Assembly (NCBI RefSeq): GCF_021654135.1
Contig: NZ_JAKGSD010000001.1
Span: 472,026 to 536,025, forward strand
Length of the DNA stretch: 64,000 nucleotides
Direction: 5' to 3'
DNA from: Amycolatopsis tucumanensis
GTDB taxonomy: Bacteria; Actinomycetota; Actinomycetes; Mycobacteriales; Pseudonocardiaceae
The notes below the pieces were generated by a model. That model saw only the letters and a program-made list of their open reading frames with translations, was not told the origin of the DNA and searched no databases. Made by a program: the position numbers and the translations under genes. Numbering within the stretch: position 1 is the first letter of the stretch; every line of letters starts with the position of its first letter. Shown piece after piece: positions 48,414-57,549 of the stretch.

Positions 48414-49211
48414 GTGTGCTGTCCCAGTGCGACCCTCACCGTGTGGGCCTCGGCGTGGCTGTCCGGCGCCGCCGCGTCCGACGACGTCCTCGACGCGCTC
48501 CTGGCGTGGGGCGAGGCTCACGAGGTGGTGGCCGCGGACGCCGAAGCCGCGGTGACGCTCGACCTCCCGCTCGCCGGCGACTTCCCCGGCACGCCCGTCC
48601 AGCTGCTCGCCGCGTTGCGCGCGCACGGCGCCGGCCCGGCCCGGCTGGTGCTGCCCGCGCCCGGCGACCCGCGTGGTCTCGGCGGCGGCGGGCCGTTCAC
48701 CGAGGCCGCGATGCGGGCGGGTGAGGCCGTGCTGCTGCCCGGGCTGGGGTTCGGGCTGGTGCCGGTGCCGATCGCGGAGGGGCTGGTGCGCTGGTCGGTG
48801 CACAAGGTCGCGGTGCCGCTGAGCCCGGACTACGTGGCGCTGAGCGAGGCGGAGCACGGCCTGACCGACGCGATCCGCGATTCCGCGGGCGCGCTGCAGG
48901 CGCTGGACGTCGCGCGGGACCGGCCGGGGGTGCGTGCCGAACTGGCGGCGAAGCTGCGGGCGCGGCCGCACCTGAACTGGCCTGCCGGAACTCCGGGGCG
49001 GGCGCTGCGGGTGCTGCAGCGGGCCGACGAGGTGGGCGCGATCCTGGCGATCGCGGAGATCGACGAGCCGGGCGGCGCGCTGTCGTCGTCGGCTGCGGTG
49101 CGCCGCGCCGACGCCCTGCGCCCGCTGCGCACGGCGGTCCGCACGGCCCGGCACGCCGCGATCAACGAAGCGGTCCGGCAACTCACCGAACAGGGTGACC
49201 GGCAGCCCTGA
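48414..49211 (+). CDS. Conserved-looking hypothetical protein
   Basis: The 265-residue product is not recognised. It has no signal peptide or membrane helix. It shows alternating Ala/Val-rich strands and LLPGLGFGLVPVPIAEG in the middle; the C-terminal helices contain RARPHLNWPAGTPGRALRVLQRADEVGAIL. The GTG start at 48414 is uncertain. It is divergent from the MoxR-type ATPase and precedes another hypothetical by 68 bases. In actinobacteria such proteins sometimes sit beside MoxR-VWA pairs, so a role with them is possible. Confidence 0.7.
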   Translation: MCCPSATLTVWASAWLSGAAASDDVLDALLAWGEAHEVVAADAEAAVTLDLPLAGDFPGTPVQLLAALRAHGAGPARLVLPAPGDPRGLGGGGPFTEAAMRAGEAVLLPGLGFGLVPVPIAEGLVRWSVHKVAVPLSPDYVALSEAEHGLTDAIRDSAGALQALDVARDRPGVRAELAAKLRARPHLNWPAGTPGRALRVLQRADEVGAILAIAEIDEPGGALSSSAAVRRADALRPLRTAVRTARHAAINEAVRQLTEQGDRQP

Positions 49212-49279
49212 TCGGCGGCTTGACAGCGTGGTGTTTCCTTGATCCGCACACATCGTCGTAGCGGCAGGAGACATCTTCC

Positions 49280-50200
49280 GTGGATCTCGGTGACCCCACC
49301 ACCAACCCGATCTCGTTCACGCTCGGTTCGGCCGACGAGTTCTTCACCGAGCCGGTCGGCGCGCGGGACGAGGACGGCTACCGGCGCGCCTGGCAGCGCG
49401 TGGTGGCCGAGCACGGCGCCGAAGCCGCCCGGGTCACCCGCATCGCCGCCTACTGGGAGCCCTCCGCCGCGGACCGCAGGTTCCTCGACGAGACCTTCGC
49501 CGACGCCGGGCTGCAGTTCATCTTCGAGCGGCCGGAACCGGCACGCTGGGACGGCGCGCTGGCGAAGGCGCAGCAGGTGCTCGACGAGATCCTGCGTGCC
49601 GAGGAGGCCGAGGAGCTGGCGGCGGAAGCCCGTCGCGCCAGGGAGAAGCAGGCGGGCGGCGAGCTGCTGCCGGTGCTGCGCAGCGGTTCCCTCGGCGGCA
49701 GCGACGTGGTGCGGCAGACGATGCCGTGGCTGCCGGTGGCCGGGCGCGACCTGTTCGCCACGTTCGCCTACACCGCGCTGACGCCGCACGGCACGGTCGG
49801 GATGCGGCACGTGCTCAGCAAGCACCTCGGCGGGGAGGCGGACTTCACCGGGATCGTCACGGCCGCGCTGGACTCGGTCAAGGAAGGCCTGGTCCTGGAG
49901 GAGGCCGTCACCGAGACCGGGCGCCTGATCCGGATGCACCGCCCGGACGGCTTCGGCGCGGCCGGCGCGGTCATGCTGCCCGACTTCCACGAGCGGATGT
50001 CCGGCATCCATGGCTGGGACGAGCTGACGGTGGCGATCCTCTGCCCGGACGACCTGTGGATCACGCGGTCCGGCACCCCGGACGCCGACCGGCTCGCCCA
50101 GGAGGTGCGGGCGGCCGGGCAGCAGGCGCCCGAGCTGCGGCCGTCGCTGCTGAGCGTCACCGCGACCGCGATCGACCTGGTCGTGGAAAGCGCTTCCTGA
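49280..50200 (+). CDS. Hypothetical protein, 306 aa
   Basis: The product is not recognised. It is hydrophilic, with an Ala/Glu/Arg-rich coiled-coil-like stretch near residues 105-135 (VLDEILRAEEAEELAAEARRA) and the segment LPVLRSGSLGGSDVVRQTMPWLPV in the middle. No signal or membrane segment. A perfect TTGACA hexamer lies 60 bases upstream (49220-49225), but no good -10 follows at 17 bases. The GTG start is preceded by GGCAGGAG. It converges with a lipoprotein gene. Confidence 0.7.
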   Translation: MDLGDPTTNPISFTLGSADEFFTEPVGARDEDGYRRAWQRVVAEHGAEAARVTRIAAYWEPSAADRRFLDETFADAGLQFIFERPEPARWDGALAKAQQVLDEILRAEEAEELAAEARRAREKQAGGELLPVLRSGSLGGSDVVRQTMPWLPVAGRDLFATFAYTALTPHGTVGMRHVLSKHLGGEADFTGIVTAALDSVKEGLVLEEAVTETGRLIRMHRPDGFGAAGAVMLPDFHERMSGIHGWDELTVAILCPDDLWITRSGTPDADRLAQEVRAAGQQAPELRPSLLSVTATAIDLVVESAS

Positions 50201-50206
50201 CAGGGT

Positions 50207-50707
50207 TCAGGTGACCGGTCCGGGCTGGAGCACCAGCGCGGGCTTGCCGTCGACCAGGGTGAGGCCGACCTCGATCGAGGGGGACCCGCGGAAGCCGAAG
50301 CTCGCGCCGCCGAGGCCGGGGCCGATGCTGGACTGCGCGCCGCCGCCCTGGGGGTAGGTGACGCTGAAGGTGAGGCCCTCCGCGCTGATCGCGGTGACGC
50401 GCATGGAGGCGTAGTGGAACCGCGCGGCGTCCAGCGGGATGGTGGTGGGCTTGGACAGCAGCAGGGTGCAGTCGCCGTCGAAGCAGTCCCGCACCTTCGA
50501 GCTCGGCGGGGCGGGCGGGTTGGGGTTCGCGGTCGTGGTCGTCGGCTCCGCGGAGGTCGAGGTGGTCGGTGGGACGGTGGTGGCCGGGGCCGTGGTCGGT
50601 GGGGCCGGCGTGGTGGACGGCGGGGGCTGCTGCGCGACCGGGGCGGCGGTGCCGCAGCCGGCGAGGACCAGGGACAGTGCCGTGAGGGCGAAGACGTGCT
50701 TGCGCAT
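50207..50707 (-). CDS. Putative lipoprotein with Thr/Pro linker
   Basis: The 166-residue product has a signal peptide with lipobox LSLVLAGC, so it should be anchored at Cys18. A Thr/Pro-rich spacer (about 25-65) leads to a small domain with two cysteines (RDCFDGDCTLLL) and short beta strands (HYASMRVTAISAEGLTFSV). I do not recognise the family. The next 430 bases are a repeat array. Function unknown. Confidence 0.8.
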   Translation of the reverse strand: MRKHVFALTALSLVLAGCGTAAPVAQQPPPSTTPAPPTTAPATTVPPTTSTSAEPTTTTANPNPPAPPSSKVRDCFDGDCTLLLSKPTTIPLDAARFHYASMRVTAISAEGLTFSVTYPQGGGAQSSIGPGLGGASFGFRGSPSIEVGLTLVDGKPALVLQPGPVT

Positions 50708-50762
50708 GGTCCATTGGTAACGGGGATCGCGGCCGGGGTGGGTGCCGTTGTCCGGTTCCTGC

Positions 50763-51180
50763 CGTGGTCCGGAGTGGACGGTGACGCTTGAGCACCGACA
50801 CCGCACCCGCGTTGCCCGCCACTGTCACGTTCCCGCCGCGGCCCGGGAATGAACCGTCACGCCCGCGGGTGCCGGATCCGCCGCGGGTCGAGCACCGGTT
50901 GAGCGAGACCGCGCCCGGGGTCGCCCGCCGTTGTCCCGCTCGCGCCGCGATCCGGAATGGACGGTCACGCTCGCGGGTGCCGGATCCGCCGCGGTTGAGG
51001 CTTGGGTTTGAGCGGTGGACGGTCACCTCGGCGGGTGCGGAATCCGCCGCGGTTCAGGCTGCGGTTCGAGCAGCGAAACCGCACCCGCGTTGCCCGCCAC
51101 TGTCACGTTCCCGCCGCGGCGCGGAAAGGACCGTCACGCCCGCGGGCGCCGGATCCGCCGGGGTTCGGGCTGGGGTGTCT
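50763..51180. repeat. Array resembling the 3' end of the PPE-like gene
   Basis: Units of roughly 80-100 bases carry GGACGGTCACGCTCGCGGGTG, shown by its key 20-base variants, then CCGGATCCGCCGCGGTTGAG and a GCACCCGCGTTGCCCGCC block. The last unit overlaps the 3' end of the PPE-like gene (51134 onward), whose tail codons have the same text. Four or five degenerate units are visible between 50763 and 51180. Confidence 0.8.
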
Positions 51181-52315
51181 CCGGTTTGAGCGGCGACACC
51201 GTGCCCGGGTTCGCGACCTGCCACACCTCGCGGTCGAGCGTCTCCGGCTCCGCGGGCGCGGCCGTCTTCGCCGACATCGCCACCGGCCGGTAGCCCGCGG
51301 CGGTGGGATCGGCGACAGCCGACCGGCCACGCAGCCGTGCCGGGACACCCGGCGTCGCCTGGCCGGCCCGGGTGCGCCGCTCCTCTCCCGCCGGGGAGAC
51401 CCTGGACCGGCGGCCCGTCGTCGACGCGGTGGTGCCCGGAACCATCGGCGGCATCATCATGGGCGGCACCATCGCCCCGCCCGTGCCCGGTGATCCCGGT
51501 TTCGCCCCGGCCGCCAGGTCGGGTGGCTGCGGCGCCTGCGGGACCTGCGGCGCGGCGGCCAGCGGGACGGGGTGGGCGGCCCGCTCGATCCGCGGCGGCA
51601 GACCAGACCCCGCCGCGGCGCGAGAACCGGACCCCGCCGCGGCACGACGGCCGGACGCCGCGCGGCTCGTGGCTGCTCCGGGACGGGCACCACCCACCCC
51701 GGTCCGCGGGCCGGACTTCGCGCCCGGCCACCCGGCGCCGGACGGGACCGCGACCAGTCCCGGCATGGACACGCTCCCGGGCGGCAGCGACGAACCCGGC
51801 ACGAGGCCCGGCGCGAGACCGGGCGCGAGGTCGCCGGTGAGCACGAACACCGGCGCGGCACCGGCGGAGGCACCGCCCACCGCGGCCAGGACCGCCTCGG
51901 CGGCGGCGAGGAAGTACCGGTCGAGCTCGTCGAGATGACCGGCCGCTTCGGTGTGGCTCGCCTCGGTGCCCCGCTCGACCGTGCCTGCCACCTTGCCGCG
52001 GGTCAGCACGAGCTGGGCGGCGAGGTCGTCGAGCGCGGCCCACGGCCGGGCGGCCGTGATCCGGTCGAGCGCCTCCTCGATCGCGGCACGACGACGCTCG
52101 GCACGCGCGGCGAAGTCCGCCCCGGTGGCGTCCGTCCACTCCGGACGCAGCCGGTCCAGTTCGCGGCCCAGCGCCGCGGAGAGGTCCCTCAGCTCGCCGG
52201 CGACCGTCCGCCACATCCGCGCGGCCTGCTCGACCCGCTCGAGGTGGCTGTGGGCCTCGACGTCGGCGAGCGCGAACTGCACCATCGCGGGCAGCCTGTC
52301 GTAGTCCACGATCAC
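51134..52315 (-). CDS. PPE/WXG-like ESX-associated protein with Pro/Arg-rich tail
   Basis: The 393-residue protein has a helical N-terminal part (about 10-130, AARMWRTVAGELRDLSAALG, LRPEWTDATGADFAARAE) like the WXG100/PPE helical hairpin: W-T-D-A-T-G-A-D-F is in the turn position. A long Pro/Gly/Ala/Met-rich middle follows, and a conserved-looking C-terminal motif DREVWQVANPGTVSPL. It is likely a secreted substrate or chaperoned partner of the ESX machine. Its ATG overlaps the stop of the next upstream gene (ATGA), and its 3' end is the start of a repeat array. Confidence 0.78.
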   Translation of the reverse strand: MIVDYDRLPAMVQFALADVEAHSHLERVEQAARMWRTVAGELRDLSAALGRELDRLRPEWTDATGADFAARAERRRAAIEEALDRITAARPWAALDDLAAQLVLTRGKVAGTVERGTEASHTEAAGHLDELDRYFLAAAEAVLAAVGGASAGAAPVFVLTGDLAPGLAPGLVPGSSLPPGSVSMPGLVAVPSGAGWPGAKSGPRTGVGGARPGAATSRAASGRRAAAGSGSRAAAGSGLPPRIERAAHPVPLAAAPQVPQAPQPPDLAAGAKPGSPGTGGAMVPPMMMPPMVPGTTASTTGRRSRVSPAGEERRTRAGQATPGVPARLRGRSAVADPTAAGYRPVAMSAKTAAPAEPETLDREVWQVANPGTVSPLKPETPQPEPRRIRRPRA

Positions 52316-52608
52316 TCCTCCCCCGGCAGGAACGCGAAAGCACGCGCCCCGGCGTCGTCACCGGCCTGGTAATCCGCGGCCGCGGCGGCCGCCGCCTCCC
52401 GCAGGGCCGTGATGGCGTCCCGGGTTTCGGCCAGGAACTCCGCGAGCGCGAGGGTGGCGACCGCGTCGGCGGCGGCGAACGTGCCGCACGCCTGCATGCC
52501 ACCGGCGCACGGCTCCGATCCGGGCGGCTCCGCGACCGCGGCGGGCGGCTCGATCCGCGAGGCGAACTCGCGCATCGCGTCCGGGTCGCCGTCCAGCGTT
52601 TCGCACAT
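52312..52608 (-). CDS. Small helical ESX-secretion-associated protein
   Basis: The 98-residue product is nearly all helix with Ala, Glu and Cys, no signal peptide, and the end DYQAGDDAGARAFAF. Size, Ala-rich helical hairpin and position between eccC and the PPE-like gene suggest the EspC/DUF2580-type helpers or substrates of type VII secretion. It carries a WXG-like size but lacks the W-x-G. Four-base overlap with the next gene; 11 bases from eccC. Confidence 0.7.
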   Translation of the reverse strand: MCETLDGDPDAMREFASRIEPPAAVAEPPGSEPCAGGMQACGTFAAADAVATLALAEFLAETRDAITALREAAAAAAADYQAGDDAGARAFAFLPGEE

Positions 52609-52619
52609 GGCTCCTCCGT

Positions 52620-55600
52620 TCAGTCCTTCGCGAGCCACGCGAGCTGCACGAGCCGCGGCGCGTGCCGCCGCCCGGTCAGCCACGCCCGGCCGGGCGGCAG
52701 CAGTTCCGGTTTCAGCCCGCCGAGCAGCGGCCCCTCGTCCTTGTCGCCGGACATCAGCAGCCCGGGCGACCCGACGTCGCGCAGCCGGGACAGCAGCGGT
52801 TCGAACAGCGCCCGGCTCGCGCCCCCGGTGCGGCGCGCCAGCACCAGGTGCAGGCCGATGTCGCGGCCCTGCGGCAGCAGGTCCAGCAGCGGCAGGAACG
52901 GGTTGTCGGTCTGGCTCACGGTCAGGTCGTAGTCGTCGACGAGGACGAACAGCTCGGGCCCGCGCCACCAGCCGCGGTCCCGCAGCTGGTCCGGGGTCAC
53001 GTCGGGCCCGGGCAGCCGCACCCGCATCTCGTCGGCCACCTGCCGCATCAGCTGAGTGGTCGTCTCCCGGTCGCTGCCGTAGCCGATGAGGTGCTCGGTC
53101 GTGACGTCGCCCAGCAGCCCGCGCCGGTGGTCGACGACGATCAGCCGCGCCCCGGCGGGTTCGTAGGCGTCGGTGATCGCGCGGGCGACCGCGCGCAGGA
53201 ACGTCGTCTTGCCCGCCTCGGTGTCGCCGAGCAGCACGACGTGGGGGTCGGCGCCGAAGTCCAGGTGCACCGTGCCGAAGTCGTCCTCGGCGATGCCCAC
53301 GGCCAGCCGGTGCGACGCCGCGTCGTGCTCGCCGGCGAGCTGCGCGTAGGGCAGTTGCGCGGGCAGCAGCCGCACGGGCGGCGCGGGCGGGCCGGCCCAT
53401 CCGGCGGCCACCGCCTCGACCAGGGCACGCACGCCGCTGCCGAGATCGGCCGGATCGTCGTCGCCGTCGATGCGCGGCAGGGCGATCAGCATCTGGTGCC
53501 TGCTCGTCGTGACGCCGCGGCCCGGCGCGCCCTCCGGGACCTTGATGGCCGAGGCCCGGTCCACCATGCTGTCCACCGGATCGCCGATGCGCAGCTCCAG
53601 CCTGCTGCCGAACAGGTCGCGGATGTTCATGCGCAGGTCGAACATCCGGGCGGCGGAGACGATCACGTGGACGCCGTAGGAGAGCCCGCGCGCGGCGATG
53701 TCGGTCACCGCCGCCTCGAGGTCCTCGAACTCGCCGCGAAGCGTGGACCACCCGTCGACGACGAGGAACACGTCGCCCCACGGGTCCGCGCTCCCCCGCC
53801 GCCGGTAGGCCGCCATGCCGTCGATCTCCCCGTCGGCGAAGGCGCGCTCCCGCCGTGCGATGAGGGTCCGCAGTTCGGCGATCGTGCGCCGGACCGCGCC
53901 GGGGTTCTGCCTGCCCGCGACACCGCCGACGTGCGGCAGGCCGCGGATCGACGACAGCGTCCCGCCGCCGAAGTCCAGGCAGTAGAACTGCACTTCGCGC
54001 GGGGTGTGGGTGAGGGCGAGGCTGGTGATGATCGTGCGCAGCGCGGTGCTCTTGCCCGACCGCGGCCCGCCGACCACCAGCACGTGCCCCGCCGCCCCGG
54101 ACAGGTCGAGCACCAGCGGGTCCCGGCGCTGCTCCAGCGGACGGTCGGTGATCCCGATGACGGCGCGCAGCGCGCCGGCCGGGCCCTCGTGCGCGCCGAA
54201 CCCGCGGCCGTCGCGGTGCTCGAGTGCGGGCAGCAACGCGTCCAGCGTGGGCGACTCGGCCAGCGGCGGCAGCCACACCTGGTGGGCCGGGGTGCCGCGG
54301 CCGCGCATCCGCTCGACGAGGATGTCCAGCACGCTTTCGCCGACCGCGTCGTCCTCCTCGGCGGCCTCCCCCGGGACCTCGGCGGGCAGGGCGGGCGCCA
54401 GGTACCGGGTGGAGTACTCCAGCAGCTCGGGCACGTCGTCGCCGCCGCGCTCGGCCGCGCCCCCGTCGCGCACGCGGTGCGCGCCGGAGACGTAGGCCGA
54501 GCGGAACCGGACCATGGCTTCGTCGTCGCACTTGAGGAATCCGTGCCCGGGCGCGCGCGGCAGCTTGACCGCGTCGCCGACGCCGAGGACCGTCCGGCTC
54601 TCCACCTCGGAGAAGGTGCGCAGCCCGATCCGGTACGACAGGTGGGTTTCCAGGCCACGCAGGCGGCCCTCCTCCAGCCGCTGGCTGGCGAGCAGCAGGT
54701 GCACCCCGAGCGACCGGCCGACCCGGCCGATCTGGACGAACATGTCGATGAAGTCGGGTTTGGCGGACAGGAGCTCGCTGAACTCGTCGCAGATCACCAG
54801 CAGGGTCGGCACCTCGGGCAGCGGCGCGCCGGTGGCGCGGGCGCGCTCGTACTCGCGCAGCGAGGCGAAGTTCCCCGCCGCGCGCAGCAGCTCCTGCCGC
54901 CGCAGCAGCTCGCCGTTGATCGCGTCGGTCATCCGGTCCACCAGGTGCAGCTCGTCGGCGAGGTTGGTGATGACCGCGCTGGTGTGCGGGAGCTCGTCGA
55001 GCGTGGCGAAGGTGGCGCCGCCCTTGAAGTCGACGAGCGCGAAGTTCAGCGAGCTGGGCGGGTGGGCGACCGCCAGCGCCAGGACGATGGTGCGCAGGAG
55101 CTCGCTCTTGCCGGAGCCGGTCGCGCCGATCAGCAGGCCGTGCGGCCCCATGCCGTCCTGGGCGGGCTCCTTGAGGTCCAGCTCGACCGGGGTGCCGTCG
55201 GTGGCGACGCCGAAGCGGATCCGCAGCCGGTCCCGGGTCGGGCGCTGCACCCAGGTCGCGGCCGGGTCGAACGTGCGCGGGTCGCCGATGTCGAGCAGCT
55301 CGGCGAGGTCGAGGTCGGTGCTCAGGGGCTGCTCACCGCGCCCGCCCGCGCTGGCCCGCAGCGGCGCGAGCTGCCGCGCGATCGCCTCCGCCGCCGGGAT
55401 GTCCAGGGCGTCGGCGTGCCCGAGCTGGACTGTGCCGTCGATCGTCTCGCCCGTCAGCGCGCCGTCGGCGGCGACGTGCAGGACGATGGTCGCCGGGTCG
55501 AGGGCGCGCGGCGGCGGGGTGCGCAGGTCGACGAGCGTGACGCCGTCCAGGCCGCCGTCGGCCATCAGCTCGTCCGAGCCCGCGGTGGACCCGCCGTCGA

Positions 55601-56567
55601 GCACCACCACCAGGTGCGGCAGCGCCTCGCGGTTGTCGAAGGCGGGGTCGAACCGCTTCCGCTCCCCGAGCAGGTCGTCGACCATCGCCTCGATCGACAC
55701 GATCGACGTGGCCACGAGCCGCAGCGGGCCGGCCGCGTCGGTCCGCTCGGGGTGCAGGGCGTGCGGCAGCCACTTGAGCCAGTCCCACGCCTCCTGCGCG
55801 GTGTGCGCGGGGCAGGCGGCGATGCGCAGGTCGTCGGGCGAGTGCAGCGACGCCAGCTGCACGAGCACCGCCCGCGCCAGCGCCGCGCCCCGCGCGTGGT
55901 CGCCGGTGACGTGGATGCGGCTGAACCCGTTGACGGCCATGGCGAGCGGCAGGCCGGGCACGGCGGTGTAGGTGGTGAGGAAGCGGCGCAGCGCGAGCGC
56001 GGACAGCGGCTCCAGCTGCTCCAGCGGCTTGGCCTCCGGCGGCACGAGGGTCAGCGCCGGGCGCTGCGGGCCGGTGCCGATGCGGGCGACGCCGAAGTCC
56101 GCGTCCAGCGGGCGCCGTTCCCACAGACGGTGGCTGCCGACGAGGGTCAGCAGGGACTCCGGTTCCGGGTGCAGGTACACCATCGCCTGGCGCTGCTGGT
56201 GGATCGCGCGGGTCAGCCGCAGCCGGTGCTGCCCGAGGTGACGCAGGTAGGCGCGGCGTTCCTGGGCCATCTCCCGCTTTCCCGGACCGGCGGAGTTGAG
56301 CAGCGACACCGCGATCATGCCCAGCACCCCGACGCCGAACAGCCCGAACACGACCAGCCGCAGCACGCCGGAGCCACGCCCGAAGCTGCCGGTGAACAGC
56401 AGCATCATCGCCGCCATCATCGCGATCATCGGGATCACCATCAGTACCTGCGTCCACTGCCTGCCCGCCGGGCGCGGGATCTCCGGCGGCGGGTCGAGGA
56501 TCAGCTCACCCGACGGCTGCTCCGGCGCGGGACGGCGAACCGGCCTGCGCACCACGACGGTCCCCAT
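52620..56567 (-). CDS. eccC: Type VII secretion ATPase EccC (fused EccCa-EccCb)
   Basis: EccC is the motor of the ESX membrane complex. The 1315-residue protein has an N-terminal domain with two membrane helices (about 38-90), then three FtsK-like ATPase domains: Walker A GATGSGKS near residue 480, GGPRSGKS near 834 and GDTEAGKT near 1114. The first domain is followed by LVDFKGGATFATLDELPHT (Walker-B region). The third domain carries the substrate-binding pocket in other species. The ATG at 56567 has the site GAGGGGAGTCGCG. It is divergent from the YbaB/WXG cluster. Confidence 0.95.
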   Translation of the reverse strand: MGTVVVRRPVRRPAPEQPSGELILDPPPEIPRPAGRQWTQVLMVIPMIAMMAAMMLLFTGSFGRGSGVLRLVVFGLFGVGVLGMIAVSLLNSAGPGKREMAQERRAYLRHLGQHRLRLTRAIHQQRQAMVYLHPEPESLLTLVGSHRLWERRPLDADFGVARIGTGPQRPALTLVPPEAKPLEQLEPLSALALRRFLTTYTAVPGLPLAMAVNGFSRIHVTGDHARGAALARAVLVQLASLHSPDDLRIAACPAHTAQEAWDWLKWLPHALHPERTDAAGPLRLVATSIVSIEAMVDDLLGERKRFDPAFDNREALPHLVVVLDGGSTAGSDELMADGGLDGVTLVDLRTPPPRALDPATIVLHVAADGALTGETIDGTVQLGHADALDIPAAEAIARQLAPLRASAGGRGEQPLSTDLDLAELLDIGDPRTFDPAATWVQRPTRDRLRIRFGVATDGTPVELDLKEPAQDGMGPHGLLIGATGSGKSELLRTIVLALAVAHPPSSLNFALVDFKGGATFATLDELPHTSAVITNLADELHLVDRMTDAINGELLRRQELLRAAGNFASLREYERARATGAPLPEVPTLLVICDEFSELLSAKPDFIDMFVQIGRVGRSLGVHLLLASQRLEEGRLRGLETHLSYRIGLRTFSEVESRTVLGVGDAVKLPRAPGHGFLKCDDEAMVRFRSAYVSGAHRVRDGGAAERGGDDVPELLEYSTRYLAPALPAEVPGEAAEEDDAVGESVLDILVERMRGRGTPAHQVWLPPLAESPTLDALLPALEHRDGRGFGAHEGPAGALRAVIGITDRPLEQRRDPLVLDLSGAAGHVLVVGGPRSGKSTALRTIITSLALTHTPREVQFYCLDFGGGTLSSIRGLPHVGGVAGRQNPGAVRRTIAELRTLIARRERAFADGEIDGMAAYRRRGSADPWGDVFLVVDGWSTLRGEFEDLEAAVTDIAARGLSYGVHVIVSAARMFDLRMNIRDLFGSRLELRIGDPVDSMVDRASAIKVPEGAPGRGVTTSRHQMLIALPRIDGDDDPADLGSGVRALVEAVAAGWAGPPAPPVRLLPAQLPYAQLAGEHDAASHRLAVGIAEDDFGTVHLDFGADPHVVLLGDTEAGKTTFLRAVARAITDAYEPAGARLIVVDHRRGLLGDVTTEHLIGYGSDRETTTQLMRQVADEMRVRLPGPDVTPDQLRDRGWWRGPELFVLVDDYDLTVSQTDNPFLPLLDLLPQGRDIGLHLVLARRTGGASRALFEPLLSRLRDVGSPGLLMSGDKDEGPLLGGLKPELLPPGRAWLTGRRHAPRLVQLAWLAKD

Positions 56568-56628
56568 CGCGACTCCCCTCTCTGCCCGGACCCGATCCTC
56601 GCCTGAACCGCTCCGATGAGGACGGTGG

Positions 56629-57010
56629 TGGCAGGAACGTGCCGCGTCGTGCCGCCGGCGTCCGGTGCGCACGATCCTGGCTCCATGGAGCTGCCGAGCA
56701 TCGACCACGAAGCCCGCCGCGCCGGTTACCGGCGGCTGCGTGACGACCTGCTGGAGATCCGGTCCAGGGTCGCCGACGTCACCGCCACCGCCGAGTCGCC
56801 GGACGGCCTGATCAGCGCGACGGTCGCCGGCCGGGGTGAGCTGACCGGGCTGCGCATCGATCCGCGCCTGTACCGCTCGCCCGATTCGACGGCACTGGCC
56901 GCGTCCATCCTGGACACGATCCGGGACGCCGTGGACGACAGCCGCGAGCAGATCGCCGAGATCACCCGGGAATACCTGCCGGCCGGCGCGGCTGGCAGGA
57001 ACGTGCCGCG
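56629..57010. repeat. 18-bp direct repeat before two ESX genes
   Basis: TGGCAGGAACGTGCCGCG occurs exactly at 56629-56646 and 56993-57010. The first copy lies 38 bases before the YbaB-like start, the second 72 bases before the first WXG100-like start and inside the YbaB-like 3' end. A related TGGCCGGAAC lies at 59421-59430 before the next large gene. GGAAC is a common ECF -35 word. Confidence 0.75.
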
Positions 57011-57086
57011 CCCGTCCTCCGGCGGCCGCGCCCGGCTTAGCGTCGGGGGCGGCGAAAGCCGCGGAAACGGAAGGAGAATCCAGTGA
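56685..57086 (+). CDS. YbaB/EbfC-like protein (ESX module 1)
   Basis: The 133-residue product has the YbaB/EbfC nucleoid-associated fold: helix (RRLRDDLLEIRSRVADVTA), strands (ISATVAGRGELTGLRIDPRLY) and helix (ALAASILDTIRDAVDDSREQ). A Gly/Arg-rich tail follows. YbaB proteins bind DNA as dimers; here, the ESX-locus versions probably have an accessory role. It is strongly similar to the product at 61694, so the two are paralogues. It overlaps the next WXG gene (GTGA). The ATG is at 56685. Confidence 0.85.
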   Translation: MELPSIDHEARRAGYRRLRDDLLEIRSRVADVTATAESPDGLISATVAGRGELTGLRIDPRLYRSPDSTALAASILDTIRDAVDDSREQIAEITREYLPAGAAGRNVPRPSSGGRARLSVGGGESRGNGRRIQ

Positions 57087-57517
57087 CCGGTAACGGTCTG
57101 ATGGACGCCAACACCGAAACCCTCACCAGGGTGGTGCAGATGGCGGCCGTGGTGGTGCAGGAGATCGAATCGCAGCGCGGGAAGCTCGACGGGGAGGTGA
57201 ACTCCGTCATTCCCGCGCAGTGGAGCATGGATCAGTCCCAGTCGCTGCTCGTGGCGCACAAGAAGTGGGACGCGGCGATCCGCAACCTGTGCGAGAAGCT
57301 GCAGAAGCTGGGTGAGGACACCCAGTTCGCCGTCAACGACTACATGGACGTCGACCAGCAGGGCGCGCGGTGCTTCAACGGCGCCGACAGCGGGTCCGGC
57401 TTCGGGGGCTCCGGGTTCGGGTCCGGTGGCCTGGGGTCCGGCTTCGGTGGCACCTCGGGTGGCGGTGTCGGCTCCGGCCAGACGTACGCGTTCGCCGGGG
57501 TGCTCCGCGCCCTCTGA
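57083..57517 (+). CDS. WXG100-family protein with Gly-rich tail
   Basis: The 144-residue protein has a WXG100-like helical hairpin (residues 10-90): VQMAAVVVQEIESQRGK, then the turn SVIPAQWSMDQSQSLL and NLCEKLQKLGEDTQFAVNDYMDVDQ. A Gly/Ser-rich tail of about 40 residues and AFAGVLRAL end it. The W-x-G turn is W-S-M, so it is a variant. It is probably a secreted dimeric substrate of the ESX system. The GTG start overlaps the YbaB-like stop. Confidence 0.85.
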   Translation: MTGNGLMDANTETLTRVVQMAAVVVQEIESQRGKLDGEVNSVIPAQWSMDQSQSLLVAHKKWDAAIRNLCEKLQKLGEDTQFAVNDYMDVDQQGARCFNGADSGSGFGGSGFGSGGLGSGFGGTSGGGVGSGQTYAFAGVLRAL

Positions 57518-57549
57518 CCGGGCACCACACAACGGAAAGGAGTTGACTC

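Noticed and set aside
52662..56606. A plus-strand open frame of about 1314 codons
   Set aside because: It mirrors eccC and has no recognisable domain or ribosome binding site.
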